A stretch of DNA of 64,000 nucleotides from Caldimonas caldifontis (GCF_002930615.1 NZ_PSNX01000003.1:338066-402065); one strand, 5' to 3'. Positions 1 to 8,585 are shown, counted from the first letter of the stretch. Numbers and translations are program-made. The notes: generated from the letters alone by a model not told the origin.

Positions 1-725
1 CCAACGATGGCACCGGGCACACTGCCCATGCCGCCCAGGATGATGATCACGAAGGCCTTGGTGATGACCAGGTGGCCCATCGCGGGATAGATGAGGTTGA
101 TGGGCGCATACAGCGTGGCGGCTACGGCAGCGAGCACGCCCGAGATGGCGAAGGTCAGCATGGCCACGCGGTTCGGGTCGATGCCCACCAGCGCCGCGCC
201 CTGGCGGTTCTGCGCCATCGCGATGATGGTCGAGCCCATCACCGTCTTCTTCAGGAAGAGATGCAGGGCCACCATCAGGCCAAACGCCGCGCCCACGATC
301 ATCAGCCGCTGCACCGGCGCGGTGGCGCCGCCGATTTCGACGATGCCGGTGTAAGGTGTGGGCAGGCGGTGGAAGTCAGCCCCCCACACGGCCTGCGCCC
401 CCGCTTCGAGGAACAGCAGCAGGCCGATGGCCGCGATCATGTGGTGCAGTCCGGGCGCGTCACGCAGCGGGTGGAACACCAGGCGTTCGGCCAGCACGGC
501 GATCAGAGCCACCGCCACCGCGGCCCCCGCCATGCCCACCCAGTAGTTGAAGCCCTGCGCGGTGACCAGCCAGAAGGCGGCATAGGCGCCGGCCATGTAG
601 AAGGCGCCATGCGCGAAGTTGGGCACGTGCAGGATGCCGTAGACGAGCGTGAGGCCCAGGGCCACGAGGCTGTAGATGCCCCCGAGCGTGAGCCCGTTGA
701 GCACTTGCTGGAAGAACAACTCCAC
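1..725 (-). CDS. livH: branched-chain amino-acid ABC transporter permease (LivH type), 3' end outside window
   Basis: Inner-membrane permease of a high-affinity branched-chain amino-acid-type (HAAT) ABC importer. The frame opens with a GTG at 725 (MELFFQQVLNGLTLGGIYSL), preceded by GGAG about 8 nt upstream, and stays open to base 1, so the C-terminus is missing. The LivH hallmarks are visible: the N-terminal QxxxNGLxxGxxYxLxAxGLT(L)V(Y)G pattern, multiple hydrophobic segments, and the cytoplasmic stretch MAQNRQGAALVGIDPNRVAM that contacts the ATPase. It lies 41 nt downstream of the SDR gene on the same strand, so the two are probably co-transcribed. The substrate cannot be read from the permease; partners livM, livG, livF and a binding protein would be expected further left. 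Confidence 0.9.
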   Translation of the reverse strand, partial: MELFFQQVLNGLTLGGIYSLVALGLTLVYGILHVPNFAHGAFYMAGAYAAFWLVTAQGFNYWVGMAGAAVAVALIAVLAERLVFHPLRDAPGLHHMIAAIGLLLFLEAGAQAVWGADFHRLPTPYTGIVEIGGATAPVQRLMIVGAAFGLMVALHLFLKKTVMGSTIIAMAQNRQGAALVGIDPNRVAMLTFAISGVLAAVAATLYAPINLIYPAMGHLVITKAFVIIILGGMGSVPGAIV

Positions 726-766
726 GGGAAAGACTCCGTCAGAAAGAAAGGAGAGGGCGCCAGCGC

Positions 767-1528
767 TCAGCGCACCATGTAGCCACCGTCGGCCACGATG
801 GTCTGGCCCGTGATGAAGCGGCCCGCCGCCGAGGCCAGCATCACCGCGATGCCGCCGATGTCGTCGGGTTCGCCGAAGCGGCGCAGCGGCAACTGGCTCT
901 CGATCAGCGAACGCACGCGCGGGTCGTCCACCAGGGCCTTGGCGAAGTCGGTGCGCACCACGCCGGGGGCGATGCAGTTCACGCGGATGTTGTCCGGGCC
1001 CCATTCCACGGCCAGGTTGCGCGCCAGCTGCATGTCGGCTGCCTTCGAGATGTTGTAGGCGCCGATCGTGGACGAACCGTGCAACCCGCCGATGGACGAG
1101 ATGATCACGATGGCGCCGTCCTTCTTCGCCGCCATGTCCTCATGCACCAGGTTGCACAGCCAGTGGTTGCTGAGCACGTTGTTGCGCATGACCTTGTCGA
1201 AGACCTCGTCGCTCATGCCCGTGGCGGGCCCGTAGTAGGGGTTGCTGGCCGCGTTGCACACGAGGATGTCGATGGGCCCCCAGTGTTCGCGGGTGCGCGC
1301 CACCAGCGCTTCGAGCTGCTCCTTCGAAGAGATGTTGGCGGGGATGGCGAGGGCCTGGCCGCCTTCGTCGCGGATGGCCTGGGCCACGGCTTCGCAGGCA
1401 TCGGCCTTGCGGCTGGAGATCACCACCCGGGCCCCACAGCGCGCGAGGTTTTCGGCGATGGATCGGCCAATGCCGCGGCTGGAGCCGGTCACAATGGCGA
1501 CCTTGTTGTCGAGGCGGAAAAGCTGCAT
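767..1528 (-). CDS. SDR family NAD(P)-dependent oxidoreductase
   Basis: Classical short-chain dehydrogenase/reductase of 253 aa, the usual family length. The nucleotide-binding TGSSRGIG motif is at residues 14-21, the NAA motif at 92-94, the catalytic Ser at about 144-145 and the YxxxK pair at Y158/K162. The C-terminal GQTIVADGGYMVR matches the fold's closing strand. The ATG at 1528 has AGGAGA a few bases upstream. It precedes the LivH permease on the same strand, which hints at a role in catabolism of the substrate imported by that transporter. The substrate itself is not predictable; 3-oxoacyl-ACP reductase-like annotation would be generic. Confidence 0.93.
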   Translation of the reverse strand: MQLFRLDNKVAIVTGSSRGIGRSIAENLARCGARVVISSRKADACEAVAQAIRDEGGQALAIPANISSKEQLEALVARTREHWGPIDILVCNAASNPYYGPATGMSDEVFDKVMRNNVLSNHWLCNLVHEDMAAKKDGAIVIISSIGGLHGSSTIGAYNISKAADMQLARNLAVEWGPDNIRVNCIAPGVVRTDFAKALVDDPRVRSLIESQLPLRRFGEPDDIGGIAVMLASAAGRFITGQTIVADGGYMVR

Positions 1529-1604
1529 CCGCTGTCTCCTTCTGATACTGGGTTCGCAAGGTAGGCGCGTCGCACATCAGGGTCAGTCACGCACGAGACA
1601 ATCT

Positions 1605-1620
1605 CAGGGTCCACCCTAGG
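1605..1620 (+). promoter_or_regulatory. AGGG-N4-CCCTAGG element upstream of phoX-type gene
   Basis: AGGG-TCCA-CCCTAGG lies 53 nt upstream of the phosphatase start at 1673. Very similar GGG...CCCTAG elements occur upstream of the genes at 8136 and 27134; I found CCCTAG nowhere else in the window. Function is not known to me; a promoter or operator role is inferred from position. Confidence 0.4.
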
Positions 1621-1672
1621 TTTCTAAACGGCCGTGCACTTCTTCAGGGCACATTCAGCAAGGTGAGGTGTC

Positions 1673-3553
1673 ATGCCCAAGGACTACGAACGCATGGAAT
1701 GGTCGAACCGCAGCGAACGCGCGGACCTGCGTTCGTTGTGCGACCTTTCGCGCCGTCGTGTGCTGCAAGGCGGCACGGCCGCGGCGCTCGCCGCGCTGGG
1801 TCTTGCGCCTGCGTCGGCGTCATCGTCAGGCCTGCTCGGCTTTCGCGGTGTGCCTCCGTCCACCGCCGACACCGTGGTGGTGCCCGAGGGCTACGTGGCC
1901 CAGGTGATCGCCGCCTGGGGTGAACCGGTGGGCCTGGCGGGCCACATGCCGCCGTGGCGGTCTGATGCGAGCCACAGCGCCGCCGACCAGGCCGCCCAGC
2001 TGGGCATGCACCACGACGGCCTGCACTTCTTCCCCCTCGAGGGACGCAGCGACCGCGGCCTGCTGGTGATGAACCACGAATACGCCGACGAAGGGCTCCT
2101 CCACCCGGACGGCATGACGAACTGGTCGGCCGAGAAGGTGCGCAAGAGCCAGGCCGCGCATGGCATTTCGGTGGTGGAAGTGGAAGAGCGCGGTGGTCGT
2201 TGGCAGCTGGTGCGCCCCTCGCGGTACGCGCGCCGCCTCACGGCCTTCTCGCCGTTTGCATTGCGCGGCCCCGCAGCCGGCCATCCGATGATGCGTACTG
2301 CGGCCGACCCGGCCGGCCGCACCGTGCTCGGCACCTTGAACAACTGCGCCGCCGGTCTCACGCCCTGGGGCACCTACCTCAGCGGTGAAGAAAACTTCAA
2401 TGGCTACTTCGCCGCGCCGAAACAGCTCGACGCCCACCAGCGCCGCTGGGGCCTGGACGCCGACTGGGGCTACCGCTGGCACGCGTTCGACGAGCGCTTC
2501 GATGCCGCACGCCACCCGCACGAACCGAACCGCTTCGGCTGGATCGTCGAGGTGGACCCCTTCGATCCGCAGTCCGTCCCCGTGAAACGCACGGCCCTGG
2601 GCCGGGCCGCGCACGAAGGCGCCACGGTGGCCGTCACGCGCGACGGCCGTGCGGTCGTCTACAGCGGCGAGGATGCCCGCTTCGAATACCTCTACAAGTT
2701 CGTCTCGCGCGATGCCATCCGTCCCGGTGGCGCGAAGGTCAATGCCGAGCTGCTCGACCACGGCACCCTCTACGTGGCCCGCTTCGACGCCGACGGCCGC
2801 GGCCGCTGGCTGCCCCTGGTGCACGGCCGCGGACCGCTGACGCCGGCCAACGGCTTTGCCGACCAGGGCCAGGTGCTCATCCAGGCCCGCCAGGCCAGCG
2901 ACGCGCTGCGGGCCACGCCCATGGACCGGCCCGAATGGGTGGCGGTGAACGCCACCACGCGCGAGGTCTTTTGCTCGCTCACCAACAACACCCGCCGTGG
3001 CACCGAAGGCCACCCGGGCGTGGACGCCGCCCACCCGCGCGCGCGCAACAGCATGGGCCACATCATCCGTTGGCGTGAGGAGGGTGACTTCGACGGCGAG
3101 ACCTTCACCTGGGACGTCTTCCTCCTGGCCGGCGACCCCGCCAACCCCCGCCCCGAAGCGCAGGGCAACATCCGCGGCGACGCCTTTGCCAACCCCGACG
3201 GCCTGTGGGTCGATGCGCGTGGTGTGCTCTGGATCCAGACCGACATGAGCGCCAGGGTCATGGGTCGCGGCGAATTCGCGCGGCTCGGCAACAACCAGAT
3301 GCTCGCCTGCGACCCCACCACCGGCGAAGTGCGCCGCTTCCTCACCGGCCCCCGCGGCGCCGAAATCACCGGCGCCACCATGACCCCTGACGGCACCTCG
3401 ATGTTCGTCAACATCCAGCACCCGGGCGAGCCCGACAACGACCGGAGCGACCCGGCCGAGCCCACGAAACACTCCCGCTGGCCCGACGGCGGCCGCCCCC
3501 GGTCGGCCACGGTCGTGGTGAGGCGCCGGGACGGGGGGGTGGTGGGAGCGTGA
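1673..3553 (+). CDS. PhoX family phosphatase (DUF839), Tat-exported
   Basis: A 626-aa protein of the PhoX/DUF839 family, calcium- and iron-dependent alkaline phosphatases that release phosphate from organophosphates in the periplasm. A twin-arginine signal (SRRRVLQGG, residues 26-34, followed by an Ala/Leu-rich stretch) indicates Tat export with folded cofactor. Family signatures are NHEYADE at 134-140 and NCAAGLTPWGTYLSGEE at 224-240; C225 corresponds to the iron-ligand Cys known in PhoX, and DARFEYLYKFVSRD follows near residue 330. Start ATG 1673 has AAGGTGAGG upstream. It stands alone, and I saw no convincing Pho box. Not every DUF839 member has proven phosphatase activity, so the assignment is at family level. 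Confidence 0.88.
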   Translation: MPKDYERMEWSNRSERADLRSLCDLSRRRVLQGGTAAALAALGLAPASASSSGLLGFRGVPPSTADTVVVPEGYVAQVIAAWGEPVGLAGHMPPWRSDASHSAADQAAQLGMHHDGLHFFPLEGRSDRGLLVMNHEYADEGLLHPDGMTNWSAEKVRKSQAAHGISVVEVEERGGRWQLVRPSRYARRLTAFSPFALRGPAAGHPMMRTAADPAGRTVLGTLNNCAAGLTPWGTYLSGEENFNGYFAAPKQLDAHQRRWGLDADWGYRWHAFDERFDAARHPHEPNRFGWIVEVDPFDPQSVPVKRTALGRAAHEGATVAVTRDGRAVVYSGEDARFEYLYKFVSRDAIRPGGAKVNAELLDHGTLYVARFDADGRGRWLPLVHGRGPLTPANGFADQGQVLIQARQASDALRATPMDRPEWVAVNATTREVFCSLTNNTRRGTEGHPGVDAAHPRARNSMGHIIRWREEGDFDGETFTWDVFLLAGDPANPRPEAQGNIRGDAFANPDGLWVDARGVLWIQTDMSARVMGRGEFARLGNNQMLACDPTTGEVRRFLTGPRGAEITGATMTPDGTSMFVNIQHPGEPDNDRSDPAEPTKHSRWPDGGRPRSATVVVRRRDGGVVGA

Positions 3554-3569
3554 GGCGCAACGGCGAGCG

Positions 3570-3812
3570 GTGTCGATTCCGGCCCGCGTCAAACGTCGTC
3601 CATCCAACCGCACCCCCCTACCGAAAGGCCCCGCCTCCTACTTCCCGTCCATCGAAAAGAAATACGGCCAGCCCATCGACCACTGGATGGCCGTGCTGAA
3701 GCAGGCTGGCCCGCTCAAGCACATGGAGCTGGTGAACCACCTGAAGACCGAGCACCAGATGGGGCACGGGCATGCGAATGCGCTGGTGGCGTGGTTCATT
3801 GCCAAGCGGTAG
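3570..3812 (+). CDS. DUF4287 domain-containing protein
   Basis: An 80-aa cytosolic protein whose residues 19-80 (KGPASYFPSIEKKYGQPIDH...) match the DUF4287 pattern, a small helical domain of unknown function widespread in bacteria. The GTG at 3570 is the only plausible start in this frame, but it gives about 18 basic residues before the conserved domain and lacks a clear ribosome-binding site, so the N-terminus is uncertain. It follows the PhoX-type gene by 16 nt and may be read from the same transcript. Nothing about a specific role can be read from the sequence. Confidence 0.75.
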   Translation: MSIPARVKRRPSNRTPLPKGPASYFPSIEKKYGQPIDHWMAVLKQAGPLKHMELVNHLKTEHQMGHGHANALVAWFIAKR

Positions 3813-3899
3813 GGGCACACATTGCGGGTGTCCCACACCGCCTGGCAATGACCGTGGACGGCGGAGTAGACTTGAACAACTCGCTCCTTGGAGTGCCCT

Positions 3900-4130
3900 A
3901 TGCCCGATCTTGTCGCTGAACTGTCTGCCCAGGCGAAAGCCCTCCCTCCGGAGGATCGTGCTCGGCTTGCGGAAGAGCTCCTTGCAAGCTTGGACCCGCA
4001 CGAAGCCGACGTCGATGCCGCTTGGGATGCAGAGCTTCGTCGTCGTATCGACGAAGTGGAACGCGGCATCGTTGAATTGATCCCGGCTGATCAAGCCTTT
4101 GCCCAGGTGCGACAAGCCCTCCGGCGGTGA
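3900..4130 (+). CDS. addiction module component (TIGR02574-type antitoxin)
   Basis: A 76-aa acidic helical protein beginning MPDLVAELSAQAKALPPEDR and containing LAEELLASLD, typical of the short TIGR02574 'addiction module component' antitoxins that pair with ParE/RelE toxins. ATG 3900 is preferred over the upstream TTG at 3888 because TTGGAG sits at the right distance in front of it. Its stop overlaps the toxin start (GTGA, 4127-4130), the translational coupling usual for antitoxin-toxin operons. It would bind and neutralise the downstream ParE-like toxin and possibly co-repress the operon. Confidence 0.87.
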   Translation: MPDLVAELSAQAKALPPEDRARLAEELLASLDPHEADVDAAWDAELRRRIDEVERGIVELIPADQAFAQVRQALRR

Positions 4131-4420
4131 AGTCGCCCATCTTTCATCCCGACGCTCTGGCCGAGTTGCGGGAACAGGCTGTCTTCTACGAAGAACGGAG
4201 TCCCGGCTTGGGGGAGCGGTTTGCAGCGCAGGTTGAAGCTGCGGTCAGCTTGGCGTGCTCCATGCCCGGCATAGGAAGCCCTTATCGGTATGGGACTCGT
4301 CGAGTCTTCCCCAAGGACTTTCCGCACTCTGTGGTTTACCGGGAAGCAGCGGACTCCCTGATCATCCTTGCCGTCGCACCGTTTCGGCGCAAGCCGGCTT
4401 ACTGGCGGCAACGCAAGTGA
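4127..4420 (+). CDS. type II toxin-antitoxin system RelE/ParE family toxin
   Basis: A 97-aa protein of the RelE/ParE superfamily. It shows the N-terminal beta strand followed by the helical hairpin (FHPDALAELREQAVFYEER), a central GSPYRYGTRRVFPKDFPHSVVYR segment and the C-terminal VAPFRRKPAYWRQR, which resembles ParE more than ribosome-dependent RelE. ParE toxins poison gyrase; others cleave mRNA, and the target cannot be settled here. It starts at GTG 4127, overlapping the antitoxin stop, so expression depends on antitoxin translation. The pair sits alone between unrelated genes, as mobile toxin-antitoxin modules often do. Confidence 0.88.
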   Translation: MKSPIFHPDALAELREQAVFYEERSPGLGERFAAQVEAAVSLACSMPGIGSPYRYGTRRVFPKDFPHSVVYREAADSLIILAVAPFRRKPAYWRQRK

Positions 4421-4451
4421 CGGTGGAGTGCTGACATCGAACAGGACCGCC

Positions 4452-4823
4452 ATGCAACTCCCCGAGCTGATCGACACCTACTGCCAGGCCTGGAGCGACC
4501 CGTCACCCGAGCGGCGCGCTGAGCTGCTCGATACAGTGTGGGCTCCGGGGGCCACCTACACCGACCCGTCCGTGCACGCGGTGGGCAGCGCCGAACTGCT
4601 GGCCCATATTGCGACAGTGCTGGCCCGGCGGCCCGGCTCGCGGGTCGTTCGCACGAGCCAGATTGACGCGCACCACGGTCTGGCCCGGTTTGCGTGGCAT
4701 GCCGTGGAAGCCAACGGGAATGCGTTGCCCGAGGGGATCGACATTGCCTTCCTCTCGGCCGACGGCTCGAAGATCGAGCGCATCATCGGGTTCTTCGGGC
4801 CCGTGAAGCGAGACGCGGCGTAA
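4452..4823 (+). CDS. SnoaL-like / nuclear transport factor 2 family protein
   Basis: A 123-aa protein starting MQLPELIDTYCQAWSDPSPE. The opening helix, the WAPGATYTDPSV segment and the GLARFAWHAVEANG and IDIAFLSADGSKIERIIGFFG strands fit the NTF2-like alpha+beta barrel (SnoaL-like), a cupped fold used by isomerases, hydrolases and small-molecule binders. ATG 4452 was chosen because upstream in-frame ATGs fall inside the toxin gene. No catalytic identity can be assigned. It may be co-transcribed with the following SRPBCC-like gene 42 nt downstream. Confidence 0.8.
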   Translation: MQLPELIDTYCQAWSDPSPERRAELLDTVWAPGATYTDPSVHAVGSAELLAHIATVLARRPGSRVVRTSQIDAHHGLARFAWHAVEANGNALPEGIDIAFLSADGSKIERIIGFFGPVKRDAA

Positions 4824-4865
4824 GGTGCGGCGCCGGCTCGCGGCCAGGCTCAGGCGTTGCGACAC

Positions 4866-5339
4866 ATGGCCCTGCAAACGACCTCACTCTCGTTCGAAAG
4901 CACATTGCGGTGCAGCCGCACCGATCTGTGGAACTGGATCACCGATCTGCGCTGCCTGCGCAAGGAGATGATGCTGTTCCTGAGGATGACGGCGCCCGCA
5001 GGCATCCGCAGGTTGACCGATGTGCAGGTCACGCCCGGCGTGCCCCTGTTCAAGAGCTGGATCTTCTACCTGGGCTTCTTGCCGCTGGACTACTCGCACA
5101 TCACGCTGTTGTCGCTCGCGCCCGGGCAGGGGTTCGTGGAGCAGTCCCCCATGGCTTCGATGCGGAGCTGGCTCCACGAGCGAGAGATCCTTGCGCACCC
5201 CAGCGACCCGAATCTGGTGGTTCTGCGGGACACGTTGACCTTCGAGCCGCGCTTCTTCGCCGGGCTCGCCACCTGGTTGGTGCGCAGGCTCTTCACACAT
5301 CGACATGCCGTGCTGCGCCGGGAAATGGGTGGCACCTGA
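4866..5339 (+). CDS. SRPBCC-like hypothetical protein
   Basis: A 157-aa protein. The beginning (SLSFESTLRCSRTDLWNWITDLRCLRKEMMLFLRM) resembles SRPBCC/START-like ligand-binding proteins, where a strand is followed by a helix with a W-x-x-I/V-T/S-D motif. The C-terminal ATWLVRRLFTHRHAVLRRE would be the long amphipathic helix of that fold. ATG 4866 is taken as the start; a TTG three codons upstream is possible. No signal peptide is present. The family call rests on pattern only, and its ligand or role is unknown. Confidence 0.6.
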   Translation: MALQTTSLSFESTLRCSRTDLWNWITDLRCLRKEMMLFLRMTAPAGIRRLTDVQVTPGVPLFKSWIFYLGFLPLDYSHITLLSLAPGQGFVEQSPMASMRSWLHEREILAHPSDPNLVVLRDTLTFEPRFFAGLATWLVRRLFTHRHAVLRREMGGT

Positions 5340-5360
5340 ACCGCGACCCCAGGAGCCCAA

Positions 5361-5882
5361 ATGCCCACCCCCGCTGCATTCCCTGCTGAAGGCGGTTGCG
5401 ACTGTCGCGCCGTACGCTACCGCATGGAAAGTGCGCCGCTGTTCGTGCATTGCTGCCACTGCCGCTGGTGCCAGCGTGGGTCGGGATCGGCGTTTGCGTT
5501 GAACGCGATGATCGAGGCCGACCGGGTGACCAACCTGGGCGAGCCGCCCGAACTGGTGAACACGCCGTCGCACAGTGGCAGCGGCCAGCTCATCGCCCGG
5601 TGCCCCAAGTGCAGGGTGGCCGTGTGGAGCCACTACGCCGGCGCCGGGCCGGTGGTGACGTTCGTGCGGGTGGGCACCCTGGACAACCCCGACCTGCTGC
5701 CACCCGACATCCACATCTTCACCGCCTCCAAGCAGCCCTGGGTGGTGCTGCCCGAGGGCGTACCCGCCGTGGCGGAATACTACGAGCGCGAGCACTTCTG
5801 GCCCCCCGAAAGCCTGGCGCGGCGCGAAGCCATCCTGCCGTTGATCGAGGCGTATCAGGCGGCAAAGGCCCGAAAGGCCTGA
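5361..5882 (+). CDS. GFA (CENP-V/GFA domain) zinc-binding family protein
   Basis: A 173-aa protein of the glutathione-dependent formaldehyde-activating enzyme-like family. The zinc ligands are all present: C13/C15 (GGCDC), C32/C34/C37 (CHCRWC) and C81/C84 (CPKC). True Gfa adds glutathione to formaldehyde, but most family members have unproven roles. ATG 5361 lies 21 nt after the previous gene on the same strand. The C-terminal 60 residues (HFWPPESLARREAILPLIEAY) extend beyond the core domain. No formaldehyde dehydrogenase gene is nearby, which weakens a formaldehyde role. Confidence 0.88.
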   Translation: MPTPAAFPAEGGCDCRAVRYRMESAPLFVHCCHCRWCQRGSGSAFALNAMIEADRVTNLGEPPELVNTPSHSGSGQLIARCPKCRVAVWSHYAGAGPVVTFVRVGTLDNPDLLPPDIHIFTASKQPWVVLPEGVPAVAEYYEREHFWPPESLARREAILPLIEAYQAAKARKA

Positions 5883-5887
5883 AGCCT

Positions 5888-7093
5888 TCAGCGGCCGCCC
5901 AACCCCGCCGCCACCGCCTCGGCCAAGCGCATCCACTCCATCGACCCGATGCCATAGCGCAGCCCGTTGCGCACCACCACCACCTGGTGCCGGCGCGACA
6001 CATAGACCAGTTGGCCATGGTTGCCGCGCGCGGCCACTTCGTGCAGGCCGTCGTTGCGCCGCAGGCCCCACCAGAGGTCGGCATAGTAGACGTCGGGGTG
6101 GTGGGACATCCAGGGCATCCCGGCGTTGTAGTCGTCCGGTGCGTTGGCGGTGGGCTCCAGCATGGCCTGCATCCAGACCGAGGGCACCACCACCTCGCCG
6201 TCGCGCCGGCCATCGTTGAGCACCAGCAGGCCGAGCTTGGCGAAGTCGATGGCGCGGGCGTTGATGCCACTTTCCAGCTTCTCGAAGCCCGAGGCTTTGC
6301 TGTCCAGGCTCCAGGAACCACCGTACGCCATGCCCATCGGCGTCCACAGCCGGCGCTGGAGGTAGTCGGTGATGCGCTCGCCGGTGGCGCGCTCCAGGAT
6401 CAGGCCCAGCAGCAGCGGGTGGTAGTTGTTGTAGAGGAAGTGCCGGCCGGGCTCGCCGTCGATGCGGGTGTGCTGCAGGGCCAGGGCGCGCAGGTCGGGG
6501 TGGTAGTAGGTGCGGGCGTTGTCGCCATGGAAGAACGACACCTCGTGGTAGCGGATGCCCGAGGCCATGCGCAACAGGTGGTGCACCGTGATGCGCTCGA
6601 AGCGCGCATCGCGCCCGGCCAGTTCGGGGAGGTATTGCGTGATCGGGTCGTGGAGGCTGCCGATGCGACGGTCTTCGATGGCCAGGCCCACCAGCACGGC
6701 CAGGAAGGACTTGGCCACCGAGAACGAGGTGACCACCGTGTCGCGCGAGGCGCCGTGGAAGTAGCGTTCGTACACCACCTGCCCGCGGTGCAACACCAGG
6801 AAGGCCTGGGTGCCGGTGTCATTGAGCAATGCATCGAGCCGCTGCCCCGGCCGCCAGGCCTCGAAGGCGCGTTGCACGGCGTCGTCGTCCAGCGCCTGAG
6901 GCAGGTGCTGCGGCCGCGGCGACGCCTGCAGGGTGCGGGCCGGGAAGCGGTCGACATCGCCCATGTCGGCATCACCCCAGGTCAGCACGCGCCAGAGGTA
7001 TTCCGGCGGATACCCGGCGCATCCTGACAGTGCGGCGGTCAGCAGGAGCAGGGCGGCCAGCGGGCCGGGCGATGTGAAGTGGAACCGTCTCAT
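5888..7093 (-). CDS. serine hydrolase, beta-lactamase family (lipoprotein)
   Basis: A 401-aa class C beta-lactamase/DD-peptidase-fold hydrolase. The N-terminus is a lipoprotein signal with lipobox LSGC (Cys25). The nucleophile motif SVAK is at S125-K128 and the YxN motif at Y221/N223 (YNN), so the active site looks complete. Later segments GHxW-like and LRYGIGSMEW close the fold. Members act as esterases, peptidases or beta-lactamases, and the substrate cannot be predicted. It is divergent from the AraC-family gene at 7137, 43 nt away, and convergent with the GFA gene, only 5 nt from its stop. Confidence 0.85.
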   Translation of the reverse strand: MRRFHFTSPGPLAALLLLTAALSGCAGYPPEYLWRVLTWGDADMGDVDRFPARTLQASPRPQHLPQALDDDAVQRAFEAWRPGQRLDALLNDTGTQAFLVLHRGQVVYERYFHGASRDTVVTSFSVAKSFLAVLVGLAIEDRRIGSLHDPITQYLPELAGRDARFERITVHHLLRMASGIRYHEVSFFHGDNARTYYHPDLRALALQHTRIDGEPGRHFLYNNYHPLLLGLILERATGERITDYLQRRLWTPMGMAYGGSWSLDSKASGFEKLESGINARAIDFAKLGLLVLNDGRRDGEVVVPSVWMQAMLEPTANAPDDYNAGMPWMSHHPDVYYADLWWGLRRNDGLHEVAARGNHGQLVYVSRRHQVVVVRNGLRYGIGSMEWMRLAEAVAAGLGGR

Positions 7094-7136
7094 CGTGCCT
7101 CCCCTGGGGTGCCATTCGTGATGCTAGCGTGCGAAG

Positions 7137-8048
7137 ATGGCATCCGGCTTGCCCGTCCGAAAAAGCTCACGCATGCCGTTCACGCCCCACCCGCCGGTGT
7201 GGTCCACCCTCGAGGTCGATGACAACTTCGGCCGCTGGACGGCCACGATGCACGCTCCGCCCGCGCTGGCCGGTGTCGTGGACGGGTTGTGGCATTTTCG
7301 TGGGCGGGTGGCGCATGCGCGCGAGCGGGTGTTTCCGCACGGGGCGGTCGAGATCATCGTGCATCTGGGCGAGCGCTACCACGGCCACGAGCGCGACGGA
7401 CTGCAGCACTACCCGGCGCTGTGCCTGAGCGGCCTGCGCCTGCAGCCGCTGGTGGTCGAGGCTCCCCAGGCGGCCTGCACCGTGCTGGGCCTGCGGCTGA
7501 GGCCCACCGCTGCCTGGACGGTGCTGGGCGGTGCGGCCGGCGAGGCACAGGACCGCACCGTGGACCTGGCTGATGTGCTGGGCGCCGCCGCACGCGAGCT
7601 GGGTGAGGCCTGCAACGACGCCCCCGACGCGCGCACCTGCCTGCGCCGTGCCGCGACCTGGGTGGCGCAGCGCCTGCGCCAGGGCCGCCCGGCCGATGCG
7701 GCGGTGGTGTGGATGGCTCAGGCCATTGCGGCGCGCCGCGGAGCGGTCTCGATCGAAGGCCTGCGTGAACGCACCGGCTGGTCGCGCAGCCGCATGGCGG
7801 CCGTGTTCCAGGCGCAGGTGGGTCTGTCACCTAAGCGCTATGCGCGGTTGCAGCGCTTTCGGCATGCGCTGGAGCAGCTGCAGCGCCCTGAGGCCGTGCT
7901 GGCCGACGTGGCAGGCGCCTGCGGCTATGCCGACCAGTCGCACATGACGGCGGAGTTCGACGAGATGGCGGGCACCACGCCCGGTGCATTGCTGGCGGCG
8001 CTGCGCTACCCCCACAGCCCGAATCTGGCCGAAGGTGAACGGCGGTAA
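7137..8048 (+). CDS. AraC family transcriptional regulator
   Basis: A 303-aa regulator with an N-terminal sensor region of about 190 residues (contains VFPHGAVEIIVHLGERY, typical of the DUF6597/cupin-like N-domain) and a C-terminal AraC-type double helix-turn-helix. The second helix-turn-helix region is recognisable as VLADVAGACGYADQSHMTAEFDEMAGTTP. The ATG at 7137 has GAAG directly upstream; an internal ATG at 7173 is an alternative. Its position between a divergent serine hydrolase and a downstream VOC-domain gene suggests it regulates one or both. Confidence 0.87.
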   Translation: MASGLPVRKSSRMPFTPHPPVWSTLEVDDNFGRWTATMHAPPALAGVVDGLWHFRGRVAHARERVFPHGAVEIIVHLGERYHGHERDGLQHYPALCLSGLRLQPLVVEAPQAACTVLGLRLRPTAAWTVLGGAAGEAQDRTVDLADVLGAAARELGEACNDAPDARTCLRRAATWVAQRLRQGRPADAAVVWMAQAIAARRGAVSIEGLRERTGWSRSRMAAVFQAQVGLSPKRYARLQRFRHALEQLQRPEAVLADVAGACGYADQSHMTAEFDEMAGTTPGALLAALRYPHSPNLAEGERR

Positions 8049-8085
8049 AGGTCGTCGGGTGGACATTTCTTCAAGACCGGGCCCC

Positions 8086-8100
8086 GTGGGTCGCCCTAGG
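8086..8100 (+). promoter_or_regulatory. GGG-TCG-CCCTAGG element upstream of VOC gene
   Basis: GGGTCGCCCTAGG lies 36 nt upstream of the ATG at 8136. It is the second of three GGG...CCCTAG elements in the window, with a spacer one base shorter than the other two. Role inferred from recurrence and position only. Confidence 0.35.
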
Positions 8101-8135
8101 CTTGGAGGGTTCCAACGAACGATTGCGAGGAATCC

Positions 8136-8585
8136 ATGACCCAGCCCCCCGTCATTCGCGAAGTCTTCCCCTATTTGCGCGTGCGCCAGGCCCAGGCCGC
8201 CGTGGACTTCTACACGCGCGTCTTCGGTGCGAGCGAGCGCTTCCGCCTGACCGAACCCAGCGGCCGTGTCGGCCACCTGGAAATGCAGCTCGGCCCGGCC
8301 ACGCTGATGCTGTGCGAGGAGTTCCCCGAGTTCGACATCCACGCGCCACCGCCCGAAGGTGTGCAGGGTGTGTCGGTGCACCTGCACCTCGACAACGTGG
8401 ACGCCGTGGTGACCGCCGCCGTGGCCGCGGGTGCCACCCTCGTGCGCCCACCCACCGATCAGTTCTACGGTGAACGCTCCGCCACCCTGCGCGACCCCTT
8501 CGGCCATACCTGGCTGCTGGGGCACGAAATCGAGAAGGTGACGCCGCAGGAGATGCAGCGGCGGTACACGGCGATGTTCGAGTGA
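8136..8585 (+). CDS. VOC family (glyoxalase/bleomycin-resistance-like) protein
   Basis: A 149-aa vicinal-oxygen-chelate fold protein made of two beta-alpha-beta-beta-beta modules: FPYLRVRQAQAAVDFYTRVFGA at the start, and VHLHLDNVDAVVTAAVAAGATLV followed by YGERSATLRDPFGHTWLLG at the end. This is the PhnB/YdfO-like single-chain type. Such proteins may be dioxygenases, glyoxalases or drug-binding proteins, and the metal ligands are not clear enough to choose. ATG 8136 has GAGGAA upstream. It follows the AraC gene by 87 nt, with a CCCTAGG element between them, so it probably has its own promoter. Confidence 0.85.
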   Translation: MTQPPVIREVFPYLRVRQAQAAVDFYTRVFGASERFRLTEPSGRVGHLEMQLGPATLMLCEEFPEFDIHAPPPEGVQGVSVHLHLDNVDAVVTAAVAAGATLVRPPTDQFYGERSATLRDPFGHTWLLGHEIEKVTPQEMQRRYTAMFE

